Origin: Cytophagales bacterium
GTDB lineage: Bacteria; Bacteroidota; Bacteroidia; Cytophagales; Cyclobacteriaceae
Assembly (NCBI GenBank): GCA_017303795.1
Contig: JAFLBR010000002.1
Coordinates: 1-64,000, forward strand
Reading direction: 5' to 3'
Length of the DNA: 64,000 nucleotides
Shown here: in pieces, positions 1 to 9,213 of the stretch
Layout of the letters: every line of letters begins with the position of its first letter
Position numbering within the stretch: the first letter of the stretch is position 1
Notes under the pieces: model-generated
What the model was told of the DNA's origin: nothing
The model's input: the letters and a program-made list of their open reading frames with translations, nothing else
Database searches by the model: none
Position numbers and translations under genes: made by a program

Positions 1-1
1 T

Positions 2-1252
2 TTTCAAATTGGCTCCGGGGTTAACCTTTTTGGTACACTTCGATATGAAGGCTCAAGCAGACTAGGAAAGAATACTAAATCAGGAATGTTTGGATCATTG
101 GGTACAAATATTGACTTATTATCCTATCTCAAAAAGAGCAACCTCAGCTTTTTCAATCTTAGATTGAGTTATGGAACAACAGGCTCAATTCCTCTTGAAG
201 CAGGATTGGCTCAGGACCGCTATCAGTATTCAGTGATAACCGGTAATGAGATAAAAGTTCATTCAGGTAATCCAAACTTAAAATGGGAACAGAAAAGAGA
301 ACTTAATTTGGGAATCGATATGGGGTGGCGTGGTTTCTCTTTTTCAGTCGATGCATACAATAAAAAAATTAGCGATCTAATTCTACTCACTTATAATAAT
401 GTAGCAGTAGAAGCTCAATATCAGAATACCGCAGATCTTTCTGGTCGAGGCCTTGAATTTACATTGGGTTACAATGTTGGGCGTCCCGCTGGATTTCAAT
501 GGTCTCCTATGTTATTGCTAAGTAGCAACAGAGTTGTTATGGAGAAATACCCTTTAGCAAAAGAACTTCGAGGAATTCCCGAGCGCTGTGGATGTGGAAC
601 TTTCCTAATACGCACAGCAATTGGTGAGAAAATTGGACAAATGTGGAGCCCTGTTTATGATGGGGTAAATGCTTCCGGATACCCAATAATGAAAGATACA
701 AATGGTGATGGAACGGTGGAAGCAAATGCCGGAAGTGCGCTTAATCCCAATACTGATTTTACGGATGTAGGTAACGCATCCCCAACATGGGAGCTTGGCT
801 TAAGCAACAGGTTTATTTATAAAAGGTTTCAGTTGGATGTTTTTTTTAGGGGCGTCTTTGGTCATAGTTTAGTTAACTCTACACGACTGGCACACGAAGC
901 GGAAGACATGGGTTCACTTAATACATATAATCGCGTTTTAACGGATAAGGCAGTTTCGGGTTTAACAAGCAACGTATATAGTTCGCTCTATGTTGAGCGG
1001 GCTGATTTTCTAATGCTTGATAATCTTAAACTAGAATATACCATTCCATTGAATGTTGGCAAGAATAGTAGTTCTATTAAAATTTATGGAGCGGCTCAAC
1101 GGTTATTCACAATTACTGGATATTCAGGTGTTGATCCTGAACCAATGATTTTTGAAAAGCAAACCTCAGATGTACTGGCTCCAGGTATTGATTCAATGGA
1201 TAGTTACTACCCGGCACGAACCTTCACGATTGGCTTGGCTCTTAGGTTTTAA
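2..1252 (+). CDS. SusC/RagA-family TonB-linked outer membrane receptor, C-terminal part (5' end outside window)
   Basis: The reading frame is open from base 2, so the first in-frame ATG at 86 is internal and the gene starts left of the window. The 416 visible residues look like the C-terminal half of a TonB-dependent beta-barrel: alternating aromatic/hydrophobic strands, the phrase LRYEGSSRLGK near the start, a DTNGDG loop typical of SusC proteins, and a last strand ending in LALRF with terminal Phe. The family imports glycans or peptides across the outer membrane with a SusD lipoprotein. No SusD gene follows; the next gene is on the opposite strand. The family call is firm; the substrate is unknown. 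Confidence 0.9.
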   Translation, partial: FQIGSGVNLFGTLRYEGSSRLGKNTKSGMFGSLGTNIDLLSYLKKSNLSFFNLRLSYGTTGSIPLEAGLAQDRYQYSVITGNEIKVHSGNPNLKWEQKRELNLGIDMGWRGFSFSVDAYNKKISDLILLTYNNVAVEAQYQNTADLSGRGLEFTLGYNVGRPAGFQWSPMLLLSSNRVVMEKYPLAKELRGIPERCGCGTFLIRTAIGEKIGQMWSPVYDGVNASGYPIMKDTNGDGTVEANAGSALNPNTDFTDVGNASPTWELGLSNRFIYKRFQLDVFFRGVFGHSLVNSTRLAHEAEDMGSLNTYNRVLTDKAVSGLTSNVYSSLYVERADFLMLDNLKLEYTIPLNVGKNSSSIKIYGAAQRLFTITGYSGVDPEPMIFEKQTSDVLAPGIDSMDSYYPARTFTIGLALRF

Positions 1253-1272
1253 AAATAATTTGTGAGTTAAAG

Positions 1273-2196
1273 TTATTTCGTCAACTCGTTTATATATGCA
1301 GGAATTGCAGGCTCGCCCTTAAAGAAATCATTTCCTTTTCCTTGCGAAAGCGCCCAACGATCTATCCACGAAATTCCCCACTTACCAAATCGGGTAATAG
1401 GTGTTTCGTAAAGTTTATCCTGTAAGGCTTCTGCAAGCGCAATAAATTCATAACCGTTGCGGGTATATACCTCCGCAAGTTTGCCGATGTAATGTGAATT
1501 AAGCAGGTTGGCATGCAGCAGTAATGTGTGCTGAATATTTTGGCCAAACAAAGCACTTGATTGCTGTTCGAAGTAATGCAATACTTTTTCCATGTAAGTC
1601 AGGTAATCCGTGCCAATGCGATTCATGAGAGATTGATCTTTTTTAACGTAAGCACGGTGATAGGCCAATGCAAACAGATAATCTGCATTATCGATGGTAA
1701 CGGGTGCAACAATGTAGTGGTGCGCGTTTAGAAATTGATCAAGTGAATCAGACTTTGCTTTGGTGTCGCCAGTATGCAGGTAGGGGTGACGGAAATAGCG
1801 CAATGATTTGCCGCTGCCTTCAAGTAATTTTTTAGTTTGGATTTCGCCTTTAATAATTTCTGCTCCGAATTTATGGAGCGATGCAATATTGTAATCCAGG
1901 TGCGAATAGGTATGATTACCCAATTCAAAGCCTTGTGTTACCCATTGGTTTAACAAACTTACCTGAAAGGAATTCAGATTGTTGTTTGAATACAATTTGA
2001 ATTCATTCACAAACCCAATGGCTGGCACTTTATGGGTTGCTAATTTATTAAGGAGGTTGGTAGTAATTTCTCGTTGAAATGCGGAATCAGAAATACTATA
2101 ACTCACCACAGGTAAGTCATCAATGGTAAAACATACTTTTTTCTGGGCAAAGGCAGGGACAATACAGATCAGTATTGCGAAAATAATTTTGAGCAT
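1273..2196 (-). CDS. secreted polysaccharide deacetylase (NodB-homology) family protein
   Basis: The 307-residue product has an N-terminal signal peptide ending near AFAQ (residues 1-18). NodB motifs appear in order: TIDD (24-27, metal/catalytic Asp), HTYSH (95-99, the two metal His), RHPY (136-139) and a late LLLHAN motif. Together these predict an exported metal-dependent deacetylase of N-acetylated glycans or peptidoglycan. It is convergent with the SusC end, 20 bases apart, and lies 35 bases after a lipoprotein gene on the same strand. The substrate cannot be read from the sequence. Confidence 0.85.
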   Translation of the reverse strand: MLKIIFAILICIVPAFAQKKVCFTIDDLPVVSYSISDSAFQREITTNLLNKLATHKVPAIGFVNEFKLYSNNNLNSFQVSLLNQWVTQGFELGNHTYSHLDYNIASLHKFGAEIIKGEIQTKKLLEGSGKSLRYFRHPYLHTGDTKAKSDSLDQFLNAHHYIVAPVTIDNADYLFALAYHRAYVKKDQSLMNRIGTDYLTYMEKVLHYFEQQSSALFGQNIQHTLLLHANLLNSHYIGKLAEVYTRNGYEFIALAEALQDKLYETPITRFGKWGISWIDRWALSQGKGNDFFKGEPAIPAYINELTK

Positions 2197-2231
2197 TTCT
2201 TTTGATTTAATAGCTAGTGATTTGGTCTTTA

Positions 2232-2978
2232 TTACCTGATTCGTTTAAGCCCAATATCTCCAGTTTCTGATATTACAACTCTGTGAATTAGGAATTCCTG
2301 AGGGGTTAATGATTCAATTTTTCTGACAAAAGATTCGGGAACATCATTATCAATATGAAGATTCATGTTTAAGGGTCTATTATCATCAAAGCACATGCCT
2401 TTTACTTCCTGATAAAACCTCGGAAAATCATTTAAACTAATGAGTACACTTTGATATTCTATTACTACTGAATCGGGGAAGCTATTTCTAAGCTGACTGC
2501 CTGATTTTGTTTCGGCATTCGGGAAACCTATAAATAGGTCAGCACTACAAAAACTTGTGTAGCTAATTTTCCAATCAATAGATGGAGAATATGGTAATAA
2601 TGACGTTTTTACATAACAATCCCTGTATCGATCCTCCATGATACATTCATTTATTTTTTTTCGAATATAAATGAAAGCGATAGATGAGTCTTGCACAATT
2701 AGCGTGTCACCTTTTACTTCGAAAGTACCTGATGATTCATAGATACTTGAGGGCAGAATTTCTTTACCATTTTTATTTTTTCTATTGTATTCGAAATAGT
2801 GATAACCACACAAACTATACTTATTAGTAATTGTGACTGTATCTTCAATATCCAGTGTTAGATAATTATATTGATCTGGTATGGCATGCCAATGACCTTT
2901 CAATCTTTCACTTTGATCTGGTAAACAAGATATTGAAATGAAAGTAAGAAAGCCAATAAGTCTTTTTTCGAAGCTCAT
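2232..2978 (-). CDS. hypothetical lipoprotein
   Basis: I do not recognise this 248-residue protein. It begins with a short positive N-region and hydrophobic core ending in SISC, a plausible Bacteroidota lipobox with Cys at residue 18. The rest is strand-rich and polar, with a WHAIPDQYNYLTLDIED segment near the N-terminus reminiscent of lipocalin-like Bacteroidota lipoproteins, but I would not assign a domain. The gene follows the c-haem membrane protein by 10 bases on the same strand, so co-transcription is likely. It is more A/T-rich than its upstream neighbours. Confidence 0.7.
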   Translation of the reverse strand: MSFEKRLIGFLTFISISCLPDQSERLKGHWHAIPDQYNYLTLDIEDTVTITNKYSLCGYHYFEYNRKNKNGKEILPSSIYESSGTFEVKGDTLIVQDSSIAFIYIRKKINECIMEDRYRDCYVKTSLLPYSPSIDWKISYTSFCSADLFIGFPNAETKSGSQLRNSFPDSVVIEYQSVLISLNDFPRFYQEVKGMCFDDNRPLNMNLHIDNDVPESFVRKIESLTPQEFLIHRVVISETGDIGLKRIR

Positions 2979-2988
2979 GGAAATTCAG

Positions 2989-5151
2989 TTAATAAAAGAA
3001 AACCTCATCCACAAAGAACCAACCTTTTTGGCCTTTGCCACCATGCCATAGCGGAAGTTTGCTAATGGGCTTAGCTATAATTTTATAATAAGTATGATTA
3101 GATGTTTCCCAATTAACGGTTATAAAACTCATGTATGGTGTGCGATAGCCTTTGGGTTCGCTGAATTTCTGCGTCATCAATAATTTAAGTTTGTCTTTAC
3201 TGTTACCCCCCCAAACCTGAACCTCCGTTGGAGGAAAGATATAGGCACCGAGGTTATCGCCATAACTCAACACAACTTTGTTAATGGCCGGTGGTTTGTT
3301 TCCGAAATCAAATCCTGCTTCAAAATTATTATTTCTGAATCCAAGCCATGCAGGCTCTTTAAAAATATCCACAAACCCTTTGCGGCCATCGGTTAGCGAA
3401 GTTGAGCCTTCGCCCCGGTATTGTTTATCGGCTGGCGCCAGTAATTCGGTTTGTAAAGGTTTGTAACCTTCCGGGTAAATGCTGGACTCAAACAACGAAC
3501 TGCAATACCAACCGGGTTTACAGGCTATCGCTTTCAGCTTTACGGTTTCAACAATGGTTATCGGCTCTTCATACAACATGCCGCTTACACTGTCGGGTTG
3601 GGTGCCATCTACTGTATAGCGAATGGTTACTCCCGGCATGGTATGTTTTAGTTCTATCTTGTCGGTGGCTTTCAGTATTCCTTCATTCACCAGAATAGGT
3701 TTACTCAAAGCCAGTGTACTTTCATCAGTAAAGAGATTATGCACGAATGTAATGTGTGGATAGGCTTTTTCCAGTTCAGCTTTGCCCACGGCATCAATAG
3801 CCGTATTCCAGATGTAAACTGTTTTTAGTTGTGGTAAGGTTAAAATGGTTATTAACGATCCGGTTGTCACTTGTGTTCCCGAAAGCGAGATTGATTTTAA
3901 ATTTTTGCACGATGTGAGATTACCAAGTCCTGAGCCGTTAATCAAAGTGGAGTTGAGATTCAGTACTTCAAGATTGCTGAATCTGGAAAGTAGATTCAGA
4001 TCAGCATCGGTAACCGGCATTTTAGAAAGACTTAACGAAACCAATTGCTCCTCAATTTGTCTTAACTCTTCGAGGGCTTTGATTTCAAAATAGTCCTTCA
4101 CAAAAAATTCTGCTTTCAATGCCGGACTATTCACATGCAACGGAAACACTGTTCGAAAAGGTGTGTTCATTTTTTCAATAACATCTGCTGAAGCGGCCTT
4201 GAAGGTATAGGCAGGCGCAACTTTAGTGAACGAGGTGTTTTGCATGGCCAGCAAGACCAGTGTATCATCGGGCGCATACGCACCTAATTTCTTATCAAAG
4301 TCGGCACCCGATTTTATCCACGCTTGTAATAACAGAATCTCCGGTTGAGTCAATTGTGGTTTGCCATCGGGCGGCATGTGGTCATCGTGTTTTAAAGGCA
4401 AATGAATAAACTGAATCATTCGACTGGAATCCGGATGGCCCGGTATAAAGGCTGCTCCGCTTTCGCCACCTTGTTTAAACTTTTCTACTACCGCCATTAT
4501 CAGTTTACCCTTTGATTTCTTTTCATTATGGCACGAGAAACATTTTTTCTCCAACACAGGCACCACCGCAAGTTGATAGAGCGAAACAGTTTCCGGATCA
4601 AGATTGGGTTCTGTTGTTTGTAATGGCTCCCAGATAAAATTTTCTCCATGTGTAAGTCCTGCTCCGGTGTGCCCTACAAACACAACTACTCCCAACAACA
4701 ACACAATGCTGCCGTGTTTCAATGCAATAATTTCAGATGAGGATTGATAAAACCACAACACCCCATAACTTAACCAGGCCAGTATAAGTCCGCTTACTTT
4801 ATGTTGCTGTAAAGTATCAGCACCGTAATCACCTCCAATTGCCAGGAGCAAACCAAAGAAAGCTGTAAAGGCTGCGCTGAGTGTTATAAATAAAAGTAAG
4901 TATGTCATCAACAACACAAACTGCTTACTCTTGAATTGTGCACGCAGTAACAACAACAGCGCGGTAAGCACGATAATGCCGATAGGAACGTGTAATAATA
5001 ACGGATGTAACCTTCCGGTAATCTGCAACCATACCGGTAACTCAATTCTGTTTTCGAAAGCAAAAAGAAATGTGGTAAGAAAGAGAATGAAAAGGGTAAG
5101 GCTTTTCAGGAACCCAATAGGTTGTTGATTGAAGGCTGCGTCTTGCTTCAC
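2989..5151 (-). CDS. membrane protein with DUF2231-like, planctomycete-type c-haem, LRR-like and chitobiase-C-like domains
   Basis: The 720-residue protein has an N-terminal membrane region (about 17-160, four to six hydrophobic segments; RLHPLLLHVPIGI resembles DUF2231). A PSCyt1-type c-haem site CFSCH follows at 204-208, with a later HMPPDGK segment as possible Met ligand. Residues about 370-455 look leucine-rich (repeated NLEVLNLNST-like phrases). A chitobiase/hexosaminidase C-terminal-like domain (about 485-560, VTIRYTVDGTQPDS) and a discoidin-like end complete it. It is third in an operon with the DUF1501 and PSD1 genes, 10 bases after the former. This domain set recurs next to PSD1/DUF1501 pairs; the biochemical role is unknown, probably redox or carbohydrate related in the envelope. 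Confidence 0.8.
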   Translation of the reverse strand: MKQDAAFNQQPIGFLKSLTLFILFLTTFLFAFENRIELPVWLQITGRLHPLLLHVPIGIIVLTALLLLLRAQFKSKQFVLLMTYLLLFITLSAAFTAFFGLLLAIGGDYGADTLQQHKVSGLILAWLSYGVLWFYQSSSEIIALKHGSIVLLLGVVVFVGHTGAGLTHGENFIWEPLQTTEPNLDPETVSLYQLAVVPVLEKKCFSCHNEKKSKGKLIMAVVEKFKQGGESGAAFIPGHPDSSRMIQFIHLPLKHDDHMPPDGKPQLTQPEILLLQAWIKSGADFDKKLGAYAPDDTLVLLAMQNTSFTKVAPAYTFKAASADVIEKMNTPFRTVFPLHVNSPALKAEFFVKDYFEIKALEELRQIEEQLVSLSLSKMPVTDADLNLLSRFSNLEVLNLNSTLINGSGLGNLTSCKNLKSISLSGTQVTTGSLITILTLPQLKTVYIWNTAIDAVGKAELEKAYPHITFVHNLFTDESTLALSKPILVNEGILKATDKIELKHTMPGVTIRYTVDGTQPDSVSGMLYEEPITIVETVKLKAIACKPGWYCSSLFESSIYPEGYKPLQTELLAPADKQYRGEGSTSLTDGRKGFVDIFKEPAWLGFRNNNFEAGFDFGNKPPAINKVVLSYGDNLGAYIFPPTEVQVWGGNSKDKLKLLMTQKFSEPKGYRTPYMSFITVNWETSNHTYYKIIAKPISKLPLWHGGKGQKGWFFVDEVFFY

Positions 5152-5161
5152 CTGTAAAGTA

Positions 5162-6610
5162 TTAAGCGATTAAACCTGGTACAACGTTGCCGGCTACATC
5201 GGTAAGTCTATAGTATCGACCAAGGTGTTTATACGTAAGCTGTTCATGATTCATTCCCATCAGATTTAAAACCGTAGCATGAAAATCATTTACATGCACC
5301 GGATCGCGCACAATGTTGTAACCAAATTCATCGGTCTCGCCATAAGTAGTTCCGGCTTTTACGCCACCACCAGCCATCCATATGGTGTAACAACGCGGAT
5401 GATGATCGCGACCATAATTTTCTTTTGATAAATCGCCCTGGCAATAATTGGTGCGACCAAACTCCGTTCCCCAGATTACCAATGTTTCATCTAACAAGCC
5501 GCGCTGTTTTAAATCCATAATCAAAGCAGCGGTTGAACGATCGGTATCTTGTGCCTGCAACGGCATTTCGCCCACCATGTTGCCGTGCTGATCCCAACCC
5601 TGATGATACAACTGCACAAATCGAACTCCGGCTTCCGAAAGTTTTCGTGCAAGCAAACAATTGGCTGCATACGTGCCGGGTACCAGGCAATCAGCACCGT
5701 ACATTTTAATTATGTTGTCCGGTTCTTTCGATAGATCGGTTAATTCCGGTACCGCGGTTTGCATGCGATACGCCATTTCATATTGTTGCACACGCGCCTG
5801 AATTTCCGGATCACCAAATTCTTTGTGGTTCAGATCGTTTAACTGCGAAAGCTGATCTAACATGTTTCTGCGATCGGCCCGGTCCCGTCCTTCCGGATCT
5901 TTTAGATACAATACGCGTTCTTCGCTGCTGCTGAATTGCACGCCTTGATGAACACTATCTAAAAATCCGTTGGTCCATAATTTGGAATACACACCTTGTC
6001 CGTTTCCGCGACCGCGTGATAACAACACGCAGAATGCCGGGAGATTTTTATTCTCGCTTCCTAAACCATAGCTCAACCACGAACCCATACTGGGGCGATT
6101 GCCTTGTTGCGCTCCGGTTTGCATAAAGGTAAGAGCCGGATCGTGATTGATGGCTTCGGTGTGCATGGTTTTGATAAAGCAAATATCATGTACCACTTTT
6201 GCGATGTTGGGAAACAACTCACTTACCCACGTGCCTGAGTTACCATATTGATTAAACTTAAAGTATGAACCTACCAATGGAAATTTCGATTGACCGGAAG
6301 TCATGCCTGTTAAGCGCTGGCCCATGCGAATGGAAGCCGGAAGTTCTTCGCCTGCCATTTTGTTGAGCATGGGTTTGTAATCAAAACTTTCCAATTGCGA
6401 AGGCGCACCGTTCTGAAATAAATAAATGATGCGTTTGGCTTTGGGTGCGAAGTGTGGCAGTCCAAGCGAAGCAAGTGGCGATTCGGATTTTGAAAATAAG
6501 TCGGGGATTAACAATGAGCCCAATGCAGCTGAACCAATACCGAGGCTTAGCTTGCCGAGGAAGTGCCTGCGGGTAACATGGTTGCGATGGTCTATAAATT
6601 CTTTGCTCAT
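5162..6610 (-). CDS. DUF1501 domain protein, Tat-exported
   Basis: The 482-residue protein opens with a twin-arginine motif (RRHFLG, R14-R15) and hydrophobic stretch to about residue 36, so export by Tat is expected. The body matches DUF1501, a distant relative of the alkaline phosphatase/sulfatase fold: IIYLFQNGAPSQLESFDYKP near the start, and later GWDQHG and WGTEFGRT with DHHPRCYTIWMAGGG. It starts 4 bases after the PSD1 gene ends, so the two are almost certainly co-transcribed, as in many Planctomycetes and Bacteroidota. Activity and substrate are undefined for the family. Confidence 0.88.
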   Translation of the reverse strand: MSKEFIDHRNHVTRRHFLGKLSLGIGSAALGSLLIPDLFSKSESPLASLGLPHFAPKAKRIIYLFQNGAPSQLESFDYKPMLNKMAGEELPASIRMGQRLTGMTSGQSKFPLVGSYFKFNQYGNSGTWVSELFPNIAKVVHDICFIKTMHTEAINHDPALTFMQTGAQQGNRPSMGSWLSYGLGSENKNLPAFCVLLSRGRGNGQGVYSKLWTNGFLDSVHQGVQFSSSEERVLYLKDPEGRDRADRRNMLDQLSQLNDLNHKEFGDPEIQARVQQYEMAYRMQTAVPELTDLSKEPDNIIKMYGADCLVPGTYAANCLLARKLSEAGVRFVQLYHQGWDQHGNMVGEMPLQAQDTDRSTAALIMDLKQRGLLDETLVIWGTEFGRTNYCQGDLSKENYGRDHHPRCYTIWMAGGGVKAGTTYGETDEFGYNIVRDPVHVNDFHATVLNLMGMNHEQLTYKHLGRYYRLTDVAGNVVPGLIA

Positions 6611-6614
6611 GGCC

Positions 6615-8918
6615 TCATGTTTTGGTAATGGCTTCGTCCATGTTGTAAATAGTTTGAATCACCTGCATTAATGCGGCAAGCGAAACGGTGTCGGTAATTT
6701 TTTGATGCGGATATTCTCCGGCTTCAAGATACTGTTTCGCTTTCTGTGGATTCAATTGAAATTTTTCTTTCTCGGCTTTGAAGTAGGCGGTAAGCAAATC
6801 GAATTCTTCTTTTTTGCTTTCGCGACACACAATCAACAAAAAAGCTTTTTTAATTTTTTCTTCCTCTGTAGATTTCTCCAACATCAATCGTTCGGCCAAT
6901 ACGCGCGAGGCTTCCAGCATCAATGGTTCGTTCAATAATAACAATGCCTGCAAAGGCGTGTTGGTTACTCCGCGTTTCACTTCGCATTGATCGCGGTTAC
7001 TGCCATCCATTATCAACATGCCGGGAGGTGGCACCGTGCGTTTGATGAAGGAATACAAACCTCTGCGATAAAGTTTATCGCCATGATCTTGTACATAACG
7101 AGCCAGTACACCACGGCCCGAAGTAGAAGATTCCCAAATGCCTTTTGGCTGATACACTTTCATGCTCGGGCCACCAATTTCTTTTACTAGTAAACCACTG
7201 CTGGCCAATGCCAGATCGCGTACGCCTTCTGCCGTAAGGCGAATACGCGGTGCATGTGATAGTAAAATATTATCCGGATCTTTTTCGAGTTGCTTTTTAC
7301 TAACCACCGAAGATTGCCGGTACGTGGCCGACATCACCAATTGTTTCATCAATCGTTTTATATTCCAGCCATTTTCACGAAAGTCAACAGCAAGCCAATC
7401 TAATAACTCCGGATGCGAGGGTAACTCGCCTTGCATGCCAAAGTCGCCACTGGTTTTTACCAACCCGCGCCCGAACAACTCCTGCCACATGCGGTTTACA
7501 AATACACGGGCCGTTAACGGATTTTTTTCGTGTAGTAACCATTTTGTTAACGCTAACCGATTATTCCCAAACATGGCTGAATCAAACGGAAGGATAGCAT
7601 CCGGTACACCAATGTCCACTACTTCTCCCGGTGCATCATACACCCCACGAACTAAAATATGTGTAGGGCGTTTCCATGTACTGTCTTTCATCACCATTAC
7701 CTCAACCGGGGTGGTATCTTTTTTATTGATGAAGGTGAGAATGTTTTCTATTTCTGCGCTTGTGATTTTTATTTTGGGTGGATCGGCCAATGATGCTAAT
7801 TGAATATCTCCCAATAGTCCTTTCTCAGGCACACGATTAAAGAAGGCAAACGTGCGGTAATAATCTTTCTGCGAAATAGGATCGTACTTATGATCGTGGC
7901 AGTGTGCGCACTCAAACGTTAAGGCCAGAAAAGCTTTCGCGAAGGTGTTGGTTCTGTCAGTTACGTATTCAATACGATACTCTTCATCAATTACGCCTCC
8001 TTCTTGTGTAATTTTATGGTTGCGGTTAAAACCCGTAGCCAGCAATTGTTCTTTGGTAGGATTCGGTAACAGATCGCCTGCGAGTTGCCACGTTACAAAT
8101 TTATCGTAAGCATAATTTTGATTGAAGGCATGAATCACCCAATCGCGCCACGGCCACATGGTGCGCAAGCCATCATCCTGATAGCCGTGCGAATCGGCAT
8201 AACGCGCCACATCCATCCAGTGTACCGCCATCTTTTCGCCATACTGCGGTTGCGCTAACAATTCGTCCACTACTTTTTCATAGGTATCTTCAGAATTATC
8301 CGCAAGAAAACGATTGTGTAATTCGGGCGTGGGTGGCAGGCCGGTAAGATCAAGACTTACGCGTTTTAATAATCGCGCTTTGTCGGCTTCAGTATTAGGT
8401 TGAAGCCCGGCAACTTCCATGCGCGCGAGTGTGAAAAAATCAATTTCATTCTTAGGCCAGGCTTCGTTTTCAATTTCAGGCAGTGCGTGTTTGGTTGGCG
8501 GAATAAACGCCCAATGCGGTTTGTACTTCGCGCCTTGTTCAATCCACTTTTTAATTAAGTGAATTTCAGTTTCGTTTAACGAAAGGTTTGAGTTGGGTGG
8601 GGGCATCACTAACGAAGTATCGGAAGTAGAGATGCGTAAGAATACCTCTGATTGATCCGGCTCTCCCGGAATAATAGCATGTGCGCTTGGATTATCTTTC
8701 AACGCGGCTAATGCACCTTCGGGCGTATCCAAGCGCAAGTTGGCTTTGCGCTGATTGGCATCCGGACCGTGGCATTTAAAACAACGGTCGGAGAGAATAG
8801 GGCGGATATGCAGATTATAATCTACCGAATCGCGCACGCCTGTAATTGATCCACTCTGCTGACATCCAACAAGCAGGAGCGAAGCTAAAACACAACAAAT
8901 CCCAACTAAAAATCTCAT
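6615..8918 (-). CDS. PSD1/PSCyt1-type (DUF1549/DUF1553) cytochrome c-like lipoprotein
   Basis: The 767-residue protein has a lipoprotein signal (LLLVGC, Cys19). A PSCyt1 c-haem site CFKCH follows at 46-50, with VMPPPNSNLS as probable distal ligand region. DUF1549 (about 155-370) includes a second CAHCH motif followed by DHKYDPISQKDYY, and DUF1553 spans about 440-700 (RVFVNRMWQELFGRGLV; RRGLYSFIKRTVPPP). It heads the operon with the DUF1501 and c-haem membrane genes. The family is very abundant in Planctomycetes and has no settled function; envelope redox chemistry is inferred from the haem motifs. Codon use looks like that of its neighbours, so recent transfer is not evident. Confidence 0.9.
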   Translation of the reverse strand: MRFLVGICCVLASLLLVGCQQSGSITGVRDSVDYNLHIRPILSDRCFKCHGPDANQRKANLRLDTPEGALAALKDNPSAHAIIPGEPDQSEVFLRISTSDTSLVMPPPNSNLSLNETEIHLIKKWIEQGAKYKPHWAFIPPTKHALPEIENEAWPKNEIDFFTLARMEVAGLQPNTEADKARLLKRVSLDLTGLPPTPELHNRFLADNSEDTYEKVVDELLAQPQYGEKMAVHWMDVARYADSHGYQDDGLRTMWPWRDWVIHAFNQNYAYDKFVTWQLAGDLLPNPTKEQLLATGFNRNHKITQEGGVIDEEYRIEYVTDRTNTFAKAFLALTFECAHCHDHKYDPISQKDYYRTFAFFNRVPEKGLLGDIQLASLADPPKIKITSAEIENILTFINKKDTTPVEVMVMKDSTWKRPTHILVRGVYDAPGEVVDIGVPDAILPFDSAMFGNNRLALTKWLLHEKNPLTARVFVNRMWQELFGRGLVKTSGDFGMQGELPSHPELLDWLAVDFRENGWNIKRLMKQLVMSATYRQSSVVSKKQLEKDPDNILLSHAPRIRLTAEGVRDLALASSGLLVKEIGGPSMKVYQPKGIWESSTSGRGVLARYVQDHGDKLYRRGLYSFIKRTVPPPGMLIMDGSNRDQCEVKRGVTNTPLQALLLLNEPLMLEASRVLAERLMLEKSTEEEKIKKAFLLIVCRESKKEEFDLLTAYFKAEKEKFQLNPQKAKQYLEAGEYPHQKITDTVSLAALMQVIQTIYNMDEAITKT

Positions 8919-8944
8919 ACCGGTAGATGAGGACTAATGTGAGG

Positions 8945-8965
8945 ATTTTAAATGAGATTTAAAAT
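8945..8965. promoter_or_regulatory. inverted repeat upstream of the PSD1 operon
   Basis: ATTTTAAAT and ATTTAAAAT form perfect 9-bp arms with a 3-bp spacer, ending 27 bases before the PSD1 start codon. The position suits an operator or promoter-overlapping site; the A/T-only arms make a terminator unlikely. Function is inferred. Confidence 0.4.
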
Positions 8966-9149
8966 GGTTTTTATTCTGGGCTTTGAGAGTATGCAGATGA
9001 ATTTGTTCGAGCCTGTCATTCCGGATGAGCACTGAAAATCAGTTTAGCACTTCCTTAGACTAATGAGTCGAAAATTGAATTCGAGGTCTGGCGAATTCCG
9101 GAATCCAGCGGAGGACTGGTGATTGTTTTATGAAATGCATTTCGTAGTT
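8966..9149. other. non-coding stretch between PSD1 operon and DinB-like gene
   Basis: No open frame looks coding here. ATTCCGGA occurs twice (about 9020 and 9094), the second inside the palindrome ATTCCGGAAT, which resembles debris of small interspersed repeats. The promoter of the PSD1 operon should also lie here. Confidence 0.4.
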
Positions 9150-9213
9150 CTGTAAGTGTGAGGCGTCTGACGGCTGTTGGCTTTAGCCTTTAAGCCGTCT
9201 TGACGCCTTACAG
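9150..9213. repeat. long imperfect palindrome overlapping the DinB-like stop codon
   Basis: Three arm pairs nest: CTGTAAG with CTTACAG, AGGCGTC with GACGCCT, and GACGGCT with AGCCGTC, plus an inner GGC-TTTA-GCC. It covers the stop codon of the DinB-like gene at 9208-9210. It could act as a terminator for that gene, though no long T-run follows, or be a REP-like element. Confidence 0.5.

Noticed and set aside
7162-7803. 213-codon open frame on the plus strand
   Set aside because: Lies fully antisense to the well-supported PSD1 gene and has no domain; a mirror of codon bias.
2989-8918. Planctomycete origin of the window because of PSD1/DUF1501 genes
   Set aside because: SusC, T9SS, LytTR pairs and the acyl-ornithine arginine operon are Bacteroidota traits, and such PSD1 operons are also found there.
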